Shown here in pieces: positions 1 to 5,173 of a stretch of DNA of 6,034 nt. The notes under the pieces were generated by a model. That model was not told where the DNA came from. It searched no databases and saw only the letters and a list, made by a program, of their open reading frames with translations. Each line of letters begins with the position of its first letter. Positions within the stretch are counted from its first letter, which is position 1. Both the position numbers and the translations under genes were made by a program. This DNA is from Phycisphaerae bacterium. Its GTDB lineage: Bacteria > Planctomycetota > Phycisphaerae > Sedimentisphaerales > SG8-4. The DNA lies in the NCBI GenBank assembly GCA_030603035.1, contig JAUVYQ010000149.1:1-6034 (forward strand), given 5' to 3'.

Positions 1-133
1 ACTTGTGTACCTGCCGGCCGGCAACCTGGGTCTCCACCCAGAAACTCACGCCGTCAACGGTAACGGCGAACATCAGGGCGTGATGATACAGGTGGTCAGC
101 AGGCGCATCGCGCAGAACGTTGACCCCGCCCGG
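1..133. repeat. Terminal direct repeat, left copy (133 bp)
   Basis: Bases 1-133 are identical, in the same orientation, to bases 5902-6034. The repeat lies inside the pmoA-like coding region, and the reading frame is preserved if the two ends are merged. This is what a circular molecule (5901 bp unique) or a tandem repeat unit looks like after assembly. It could also mark a stretch shared by two paralogous genes. The repeat length is odd, which is compatible with a k-mer overlap left by a de Bruijn assembler, but that cannot be shown from the sequence. Confidence 0.97.
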
Positions 134-340
134 CGAGAATAACTGCTGAACGTATGGCTTGAAAGGAACGTTCCCGTAACGATAGCGCAGCAGAAGGTTT
201 TCGCCTGCATAAACGGACACGATGTTTTCCTTCATCGTAATCCGCATAGTGTTTTTCGCAAACGCCGGACTCGGCGCGGCTGAGATAAGCAGGCCGGCGG
301 CCAAAAAAAAGATGATTGTGATGCTTTTGGACCTTTCCAT
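1..340 (-). CDS. DUF6807 (PmoA-family) secreted protein, N-terminal part
   Basis: This is the first 113 codons of a gene read leftwards off the window edge. ATG at 338-340 is chosen because GAGG (complement of 346-349) lies 5 nt upstream and a Sec signal peptide follows: a positive MERSK start, a hydrophobic stretch at about residues 7-22, and a likely cleavage after AFA (residue 28). The mature start resembles DUF6807 proteins: a short beta-rich lead, GENLLLRYRYGNVPFKPYVQ, then a segment with PADHLYHHALMF (residues 80-91) and VDGVSFW, which are hallmark residues of the family. 'PmoA' is a database label taken from methane oxygenase naming; the true activity is unknown and methane oxidation is not implied. 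Codon 114 is cut by the edge, but codon 113 runs in frame into 5901 when the terminal repeats are merged, giving 355 residues in total. The gene has its own promoter at 384-412. The next gene downstream on the circle is the GH29 gene. Confidence 0.85.
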   Translation of the reverse strand, partial: MERSKSITIIFFLAAGLLISAAPSPAFAKNTMRITMKENIVSVYAGENLLLRYRYGNVPFKPYVQQLFSPGGVNVLRDAPADHLYHHALMFAVTVDGVSFWVETQVAGRQVHK

Positions 341-358
341 AATGACCTCACTACAAGA

Positions 359-445
359 TTACATGAGACTCTTTAAGTACTCAATCATATCGAGGAGGCG
401 GTCCAGTGTCAAAAACAATATGGACAAAATCACAATAATCCACAT
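359..445 (-). CDS. Possible 28-residue hydrophobic peptide
   Basis: A short ORF runs from ATG (443-445) to TAA (359-361). It is preceded by AAGGG, a good Shine-Dalgarno sequence, about 5 nt before the ATG. The product starts MWIIVILSILFLTL, one membrane-spanning stretch, followed by a charged, amphipathic tail (DRLLDMIEYLKSLM). In-frame codons upstream reach a TAA without another ATG, so this looks like an isolated tiny ORF rather than a gene remnant. It overlaps the predicted pmoA promoter (384-412), so the DNA may be non-coding and the ORF accidental. Small single-span peptides of this shape occur among type I toxins and small membrane proteins, but no family is recognised. Confidence 0.25.
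   Translation of the reverse strand: MWIIVILSILFLTLDRLLDMIEYLKSLM
384..412 (-). promoter_or_regulatory. Sigma70-type promoter of the pmoA-like gene
   Basis: On the minus strand, TTGACA (complement of 407-412), a 17-base spacer and TATGAT (complement of 384-389) make a near-consensus housekeeping promoter. Transcription would begin near 377, giving a leader of roughly 37 nt before the ATG at 340 with GAGG 5 nt ahead of it. The sequence differs from the duplicated cassette promoters in front of the other two genes, so pmoA may be controlled differently. Confidence 0.6.
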
Positions 446-561
446 CGCCGCCCTTATCTCTCTTGCCTTACCCGATACTATTTTTATTTGGCTTACAACA
501 ATTTAGTTACAAGTTAATGGGACAGTAGTGATTTTGCAGAAGTCTTTAATTGTCGAACAAA

Positions 562-1932
562 CTACCAAACCTTCCAGTCTTCACGGTATGTCCGGGTGAG
601 CATTCTTGAGGCTTCCTTGTCGCCAATGATCTGTTCCTTCTTCGGATCCCATCGAATCACCCTGCCGGTCAGTGCCGCAGCCCTCGCTAAATGGCAGATG
701 GTATCGCAGCGAATCCCCATTTCAACCGGACACATGGGCTCCTGTCGCGACTTCACGCAGTCAATGAAGTTGCGGTTGTGTTCCTCGGCTATCGGCAGCC
801 TTTCTTCCTCAGGCTTGAACTCTACTTTCCAAAGTGTCTTGTCGCTTGCGTAAAATCCGCCCACCTCGTTCGCAGCAATCCATCCTTCAGTTCCATGAAA
901 AATTACTCCATCACTATCCCTCCATTGCCAATAGTCATACTTTGACACAACCGGCTTGGCCGTTTGATAGTCCATATAGCGCAGCTTTACGCCGTTTTCA
1001 TAATCACACGCCACATCCCAACGTTCCAGCGTCCGGAAGATACCCTCATTAGGAATACTGCCGGTCCCTTCATAGCGTATTGGACTGGTATGATCGGATT
1101 TGTTGCCCCACTGCGCTATCCCAAGCTCGTGAATGCCGCAGCCTGCGATGAGGCCGAGAGACGTCTCGGGACAATTGAAGCCGCCCCATCTCGTGCATCT
1201 GTCCACCGTATAAGGAACTATGGGCGAAGGCCCCTGCCAGGCATCAAAGTTAAGATCCTTCGGCACCGGAACTTCCTTGGTCGACCCGTAGGGTCTGACA
1301 TGATACTGTTTTGAAGCATAACTAATGTTAAGATTCTGGCTCCATACATCGATTCGTTTCAATTCGCCGATGTACCCGTTTCGGACTAGTTCAATCATTT
1401 TCCGATATCGCCCCATGGAGCGATACTGCGTTCCGAACTGAAATACGCGTTTCTTGTCGTTAATGACATTCCTCAGGATATTGGTGCGTCCCAGGTCCAA
1501 TGCCAGCGGTTTCTGACAGTACACATCCTTGCCCGCCTTTGCCGCAGCAATGGACATCGGCGTATGCCAGTTATCATGGGCGGCAATGATGACGGCATCA
1601 ACATCCGGACGAGCCAGTATTTCACGAAAATCAGCGTGCGCTTTAACAATATCGCCTCCGCCGTAATGCTTGTTCAAGCCTGCAGCCTTTGCGTCCCGAC
1701 GGCTCTTGTAGGCATCGCAGACGGCTATAATCCGAACGTCCTCCATTCTGCTCAGGTTATTTGTATGGTGGCTGGAAATGCTCCCGCAGCCGATCTGGCC
1801 CACATTTACCCGATTGCTTGGCGCCGTAGCTCCGAAAACCGTGCTGGGAACGATAGTTGGAAATCCGAACGCCGCTCCCGCCACAACCCCACTCTTGATA
1901 AAATCGCGCCTACTTACAGTTCTTTCTTGCAT
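562..1932 (-). CDS. Tat-exported Gfo/Idh/MocA-family oxidoreductase
   Basis: A 456-residue NAD(P)-dependent sugar or cyclitol oxidoreductase-family protein. The N-terminus carries a twin-arginine signal (SRRDFIK, residues 7-13) followed by a hydrophobic, Ala/Gly-rich stretch to about residue 35, so it is probably exported folded with its cofactor. The Rossmann domain (about 41-160) starts VGQIGCGSIS; the last Gly of the usual GxGxxG is replaced by Ser. The catalytic-lysine motif is YCQKP (138-142, Lys141), with Gln where most families have Glu, as is common in planctomycetal members. The C-terminal alpha/beta domain includes GCGIHELGIAQWG (264-276, His268 a likely active-site residue) and ends with a YREDWK tail. 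ATG at 1932 is supported by AAAGG upstream and by the Tat signal. It is the last gene of the set, preceded by the second promoter/leader cassette. The substrate cannot be read from sequence; a sugar or sugar acid freed from the glycan handled by the GH29 enzyme is inferred. No clear terminator hairpin follows the TAG. Confidence 0.9.
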   Translation of the reverse strand: MQERTVSRRDFIKSGVVAGAAFGFPTIVPSTVFGATAPSNRVNVGQIGCGSISSHHTNNLSRMEDVRIIAVCDAYKSRRDAKAAGLNKHYGGGDIVKAHADFREILARPDVDAVIIAAHDNWHTPMSIAAAKAGKDVYCQKPLALDLGRTNILRNVINDKKRVFQFGTQYRSMGRYRKMIELVRNGYIGELKRIDVWSQNLNISYASKQYHVRPYGSTKEVPVPKDLNFDAWQGPSPIVPYTVDRCTRWGGFNCPETSLGLIAGCGIHELGIAQWGNKSDHTSPIRYEGTGSIPNEGIFRTLERWDVACDYENGVKLRYMDYQTAKPVVSKYDYWQWRDSDGVIFHGTEGWIAANEVGGFYASDKTLWKVEFKPEEERLPIAEEHNRNFIDCVKSRQEPMCPVEMGIRCDTICHLARAAALTGRVIRWDPKKEQIIGDKEASRMLTRTYREDWKVW

Positions 1933-2009
1933 GATCCTAACCTTTCATCTTAACTGGGATTTCCCATATAACATTGTATATCCTTGCTCTTATGGCACAA
2001 TTGCAACCT

Positions 2010-2118
2010 TTCAGGCCCCTGGGGCCTGATTTTCCAGTTCGGCCGGCCAACACGCCCAGCCGTAAAATACCAATCCTCGCTGATTGTACTCGTTTTCATA
2101 CTGCGGTCAAGTATTTTT
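2010..2118 (-). repeat. Promoter/leader cassette, copy A (upstream of oxidoreductase)
   Basis: This 109-bp stretch matches 5029-5157 with about nine mismatches and one 20-bp gap. Read on the minus strand it holds an AT-rich lead, a -35/-10 pair, a transcribed leader containing GGCCGAACTGGAAAATCAGG, and a GC-rich hairpin (complement of 2012-2028; arms CAGGCCC/GGGCCTG, loop CAG). The hairpin has no U-run after it in the minus direction, so it is not a normal terminator for these genes. It could be a 5'-UTR structure that protects or regulates the mRNA. The oxidoreductase ATG lies about 80 nt further on. The copy ends abruptly at the IS66-like insertion, which duplicated its last 8 bases. Confidence 0.85.
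2083..2110 (-). promoter_or_regulatory. Promoter in cassette copy A
   Basis: Minus strand TTGACC (complement of 2105-2110), a 16-base spacer and TACAAT (complement of 2083-2088): each hexamer is one base from the sigma70 consensus. The -35 to -10 region and the 7 bases beyond it are identical to those in copy B, which argues for functional conservation. Transcription would start near 2076 and give a leader of about 144 nt to the oxidoreductase gene. Confidence 0.65.
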
Positions 2119-2499
2119 GTAACCGTTCACGGGTTTAAACCAGCGTCTATAGCTCAATATAGCTGATTTTTGTTATTATGCAAGGTGTTTTTAAGATTTA
2201 TTTAAAGAGACTGTAGCAAGGTTACAGAGTATGCTGCTTGGTAGGCATCTGTTGCTTACAGCCGAATCTCGGCGAAAACCCAAGTTTAATGTTTGACTCC
2301 ACTGGAACAGGAACCCGGAAGGTCCCATTGACCAAGTTGGATGTTGTATAAGTCATTCTATTTAAGCACTTTACGTATTATTTGCTCTGTAAAGCTACTA
2401 CAGTCTCTATTTAAAGATTTATAAGATTTTTTGGCGAAATAGTTAATCCAATCGTCCATAACAGCTCAAAATCAGCATACTTACCCCGTGAACGGTTAC
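2119..2499. mobile_element. Non-autonomous insertion element with IS66-type ends (MITE-like, 381 bp)
   Basis: The two ends are perfect 15-bp inverted repeats, GTAACCGTTCACGGG (2119-2133) and its complement (2485-2499). They are flanked by identical 8-bp direct repeats, GTATTTTT (2111-2118 and 2500-2507). A GTAA terminus plus an 8-bp target duplication is the signature of the IS66 family. Inverted similarity continues inward in patches: GCTGATTTT (2162-2170 / 2468-2476), AGAGACTGTAG (2206-2216 / 2398-2408) and TTACAGAG (2222-2229 / 2385-2392). The arms are thus about 115-125 bp long and could fold into a large hairpin. No transposase is encoded; movement would require IS66-type proteins supplied in trans. 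The central part (about 2240-2375) is unique, with small hairpins (for example GCCGA-ATC-TCGGC at 2263-2275) and only a 20-codon ORF (2289-2351). The intact target duplication suggests a relatively recent insertion. It landed immediately upstream of the -35 box of copy A. Confidence 0.85.
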
Positions 2500-2507
2500 G
2501 TATTTTT

Positions 2508-2683
2508 TTGGCCTCCTCAGCAGAATCCTGTGGGTGGCAATCGGCTGGAAGGCGCCAACATGGCCCCCTTTACTGGGTTTTCTGTTGCCTTTGAGCTTTC
2601 GCCATTTTCGACCTCACTTTTCAGAGAAGACCCTGGGCATTGCTGCGGGCTTCGGGGGATGGTTCTGCGCAGCGAACCCATTC
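2508..2683. other. Non-coding GC-rich spacer
   Basis: This lies between the insertion element and the small ORF. No ORF with a start, ribosome site and protein-like composition is seen on either strand. In the frame of the small ORF upstream, about 20 sense codons follow its TAA (EWVRCAEP...) before a second stop, so this may be decayed coding sequence. A hairpin is possible near 2662-2680 (arms GGTTC/GAACC). No promoter is evident. Confidence 0.4.
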
Positions 2684-2845
2684 TTATGGTAGCGTAACTC
2701 GTGTGTTTTCAAGCCTTTCGGACACCGGAGCCATGCCTCCAAAAATCCCGGGCTCTGGGGTGTTGTTCTTTGCCATCGTGTTTTTTGTTATTATACCGAG
2801 ACAAATACTTGCCGCTGCAATCATAACTGCCGTCAGTTTTCGCAT
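2684..2845 (-). pseudogene. 53-codon ORF with signal peptide, probable 5' stump of a secreted-protein gene
   Basis: ATG at 2843-2845 follows the GH29 stop by 25 nt, with AAAGGA about 11 nt before the ATG, so it would be translated from the same mRNA. The product begins MRKLTAVMIAAASICLGII, a clear Sec signal peptide, and continues with a short polar region (KNNTPEPGIFGG, then VSERLENTR) before TAA at 2684-2686. A signal peptide followed by only about 30 residues with no recognisable fold suggests the 5' end of a larger exported enzyme whose body was lost, through a deletion or nonsense change in the GC-rich spacer beyond. It could alternatively be a genuine small secreted peptide. No family is recognised. 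Confidence 0.5.
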
Positions 2846-2870
2846 CTTGTGCCAATTCCTTTGTTTTTGT

Positions 2871-4997
2871 CTATAACGCTCGTTTGATGGAAATTTCTAT
2901 TTTAGCGTCTTTGGGCTTTTCGGTTTTAAGCTTGATTTTCAGCCTGATTTTAGATTTCTCAACAACCGCTGCCGTCCGGTTGATATTGTACAATTCGCCT
3001 TCCTTGATCGCCGCCAACATACCCTCAAGCACTTCTCTGTCGTTATAAAGCAGTTTAATGCTTTCGACACGGCAATCAACATCGCCCAGGTCGTCAAGCC
3101 GTACCAAAAACTGCCCCGGCATTGTGATGTAAGGCCTCAGATCAATTTCAATTTCGGTACTGCCGCGCGAAAATTCTTTCGGCCCAACGGTACAGCACTT
3201 TTGCCATTCGCCGCTCTGCTGCGAATGGAATAACTGCCATTCCCAGATGGTAGGGGAGTCGATCGATTCGAAAATATTAAGACGCCAGTATCTGCCTGTT
3301 GCTTTGGAAAAATCCTTCGTGTATTTATCGCCGACAGTAGTGCCGGTCACCGCAGTTTTCCAATCCTGATCTTTACTTCTGCGATACTCGATCCTGAACT
3401 TTCTGATCCTGTTCCAGCCTTCTACTATGCCGGTCGAATCGACAGGTTTGTCTTCACCGAGGTCAAGCTCTACCCACGACTTATATGGAGGCTTCATGGC
3501 CTCGGGTGTCCCAGATTTCGAACCGGTCGCCCAGCGGGTGGATGTGTTGCCGTCGCATATCTTACCGGCCAAAAACGGAGTACTGTGTTCATCGCTTGCT
3601 GTCGCCTTTGCATGCCTTGAAATCTCATCTTTGCGAATGGAACTTTCATAAAGAAATGTGTTGTCACCTTCGACGAAATAAACTTTGAAATCGCGAATGA
3701 ACGGTTCGTTTACGTTTTCGGTGATCCGCAGCGTAACCTGCGTCGCCGTAACGGGCCCAAACATCACAACCCGTTTACGCCCGACGGACGAGCCGGTATT
3801 GACAGTTACCCACTTGCCATCCGGTTTGCGAACCTCGACGACATATCCGCGTATCCTTTCACCCTGTCGATAGTCCTCCATAATCATGAACTGATTGATC
3901 TTGGTGGGTTTGTGGAATCTGATAGTATGAATTTTGCCCGTGCCGCTGGTCTGTCCGAGCGGATTGGCAAACCGCCGATCCAACTCATCGCTAAACTCTT
4001 TATAGCGTTTTACATCGTCGGCGGGGATAAGTCCATCGGTGTTGGGGGTGGCATTCAAAAGAAGCACAGCACCGCGACCGACAGATTTGTAATAGATATT
4101 GACAAGTTCATTAACTGAACGGCGAAGTCTCTCATTTCGCTTCGACCAGAGCCATTTGTGGTTGTAGAGCGGAACACAGCATTCCAGCGGCCCCCAGGCG
4201 CCACCGTCGGGATCACCATGGGCGGCGGTGGTAAGACCGGTCTTAAGGTCTTTCGACTTGAGCGAGTTCCACGCCGGATAAGGTGCAATGCCTGCTTCAT
4301 TGCCGACCCAGCGGATGTTGGCCTGCGGGCTTTGCAGAATGACCGCATTGGGCAGATACTTATCGACCAGGTCTTTAATCGGAATCGAGCAACTGCCGTC
4401 AAACCACACTTCGTCAATATCGCCGTATTTGCTCCACGTTTCTGTCAACTGCCGCCGCAGCACCTTGTTGTATGCTTCCTGCCTGGCGGGGTCCTGTGTT
4501 CTGCCGCCGGAGTGGACCCCGGCCCCCCAGGCCGGATCGCCGGGGTAAACATACACGCCGAATTTCAAGCCGTATTTCTTACAGGACTCGGTAATTTCCT
4601 TGAGAACGTCACCTTTGCCGTTTTTGTAGGGTGTGTTCTTGATAGAGTATTCGGTCGTGTCGGTCTGCCACCAGCAAAAACCTCCTACATGCTTGGCAAC
4701 ATAAAGAATCATTTTGGCATCCCAGCTTTTGGCTACCTGGCACCACTGATCGGTGTCTAGCTTTGCCGGATTCATCTTACTCAAATCCATATTGCCGTCG
4801 TCCCACTCCATTTCTCGCCAGGTGCCGGGATGAAAGTGTATGAACATAATACGCTCCAACTCCTGGTAGGCATACTGTACCGCTGACGGCCGGGCAAGCT
4901 TTACTGTGGGGTTCTTGGAATTATTATCCACAGCCTCACTTGCCGTAATATTTAGTGAAACTGCTGCTATCATTATAATGACAATTACATTTTTCAT
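2871..4997 (-). CDS. Secreted GH29-type alpha-L-fucosidase with C-terminal discoidin-like domains
   Basis: A 708-residue exported glycoside hydrolase expected to release alpha-L-fucose with retention of configuration. A Sec signal peptide covers residues 1 to about 20. The GH29 barrel (about 33-345) shows FIHFHPGTW (52-60, active-site His54), LDTDQW, a KMILYVAKHVGGFCWW segment (His103), GDVLKEITESCKKYGLKFGVYVYPGD and DEVWFDG (195-201). Asp200 fits the catalytic nucleophile. WGPLE (268-272) resembles the W-x-P-x-E of GH29 subfamily B, making Glu272 a candidate acid/base. A first beta-sandwich (about 350-445) and a clear F5/8 type C (CBM32-like) domain (about 460-592, ATASDEHS, DGNTSTRW, WVELDLG) follow, then a roughly 115-residue tail of unknown fold. 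At 708 residues it is longer than a bare GH29 catalytic unit because of these modules. The ATG at 4997 is preceded by AAAAGGG about 10 nt away and by cassette copy B with its promoter. Exact linkage specificity is not readable; fucosylated plant, algal or mucin-like glycans are plausible. Confidence 0.88.
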   Translation of the reverse strand: MKNVIVIIMIAAVSLNITASEAVDNNSKNPTVKLARPSAVQYAYQELERIMFIHFHPGTWREMEWDDGNMDLSKMNPAKLDTDQWCQVAKSWDAKMILYVAKHVGGFCWWQTDTTEYSIKNTPYKNGKGDVLKEITESCKKYGLKFGVYVYPGDPAWGAGVHSGGRTQDPARQEAYNKVLRRQLTETWSKYGDIDEVWFDGSCSIPIKDLVDKYLPNAVILQSPQANIRWVGNEAGIAPYPAWNSLKSKDLKTGLTTAAHGDPDGGAWGPLECCVPLYNHKWLWSKRNERLRRSVNELVNIYYKSVGRGAVLLLNATPNTDGLIPADDVKRYKEFSDELDRRFANPLGQTSGTGKIHTIRFHKPTKINQFMIMEDYRQGERIRGYVVEVRKPDGKWVTVNTGSSVGRKRVVMFGPVTATQVTLRITENVNEPFIRDFKVYFVEGDNTFLYESSIRKDEISRHAKATASDEHSTPFLAGKICDGNTSTRWATGSKSGTPEAMKPPYKSWVELDLGEDKPVDSTGIVEGWNRIRKFRIEYRRSKDQDWKTAVTGTTVGDKYTKDFSKATGRYWRLNIFESIDSPTIWEWQLFHSQQSGEWQKCCTVGPKEFSRGSTEIEIDLRPYITMPGQFLVRLDDLGDVDCRVESIKLLYNDREVLEGMLAAIKEGELYNINRTAAVVEKSKIRLKIKLKTEKPKDAKIEISIKRAL

Positions 4998-5028
4998 CCC
5001 TGGTAAACCCTTTTAATATAGGTGACCG

Positions 5029-5157
5029 TTCAGGCCCTTGGGGCCTGATTTTCCAGTTCGGCCGGGCAACACAACCAGCCACAAAACAACAACTTAGAAT
5101 CAATATGACCAATTCTCGCTGATTGTACTCGTTTTCATACTGCGGTCAAGGATTTTT
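5029..5157 (-). repeat. Promoter/leader cassette, copy B (upstream of GH29)
   Basis: A 129-bp copy of the element at 2010-2118, in the same orientation, filling most of the 176-bp gap between the pmoA stop and the GH29 start. It has a 20-bp segment (5083-5102) absent from copy A, located between the conserved promoter block and the conserved leader block. The leader end again carries CCGGCCGAACTGG and the GC-rich hairpin (complement of 5031-5047; arms CAGGCCC/GGGCCTG, loop CAA). The loop differs from copy A (CAG) while the 7-bp arms are identical, which hints that the structure matters. The GH29 ATG is about 32 nt beyond the hairpin. Confidence 0.85.
5122..5149 (-). promoter_or_regulatory. 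Promoter in cassette copy B
   Basis: Minus strand TTGACC (complement of 5144-5149), 16-base spacer, TACAAT (complement of 5122-5127), with an A-rich stretch (complement of 5150-5165) directly upstream that could act as an UP element. It starts 24 bp after the pmoA stop, so the GH29 gene can be transcribed independently of pmoA as well as by read-through. The predicted leader is about 118 nt. Confidence 0.65.
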
Positions 5158-5173
5158 GATTTTTGCTCAGAGA

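Noticed and set aside
1..340. Methane monooxygenase subunit, suggested by the name PmoA
   Set aside because: The protein is a soluble exported DUF6807 protein without the membrane spans of particulate methane monooxygenase; the name is a database label only.
222..506. 94-codon plus-strand open frame across the pmoA start and spacer
   Set aside because: It overlaps the signal-peptide region and promoter of pmoA on the other strand, and its product looks like random translation.
1564..1953. 129-codon plus-strand open frame
   Set aside because: It is antisense to the Rossmann domain of the oxidoreductase gene and has no family features.
2012..2028. GC-rich hairpin as an intrinsic terminator
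   Set aside because: In the direction of the genes no U-run follows the stem. On the plus strand a short ATTTT follows, but there is no plus-strand gene to terminate. A leader structure fits better.
2119..2499. Inverted-repeat region as an integron attC site or replication origin
   Set aside because: The exact 8-bp target duplications and perfect GTAA-type ends are explained by transposition. No integrase, Rep protein or iterons are visible.
4158..4760. 200-codon open frame on the plus strand
   Set aside because: It lies fully antisense to the well-supported GH29 coding region, including its catalytic motifs, and shows no recognisable domain; it is a shadow of codon bias.
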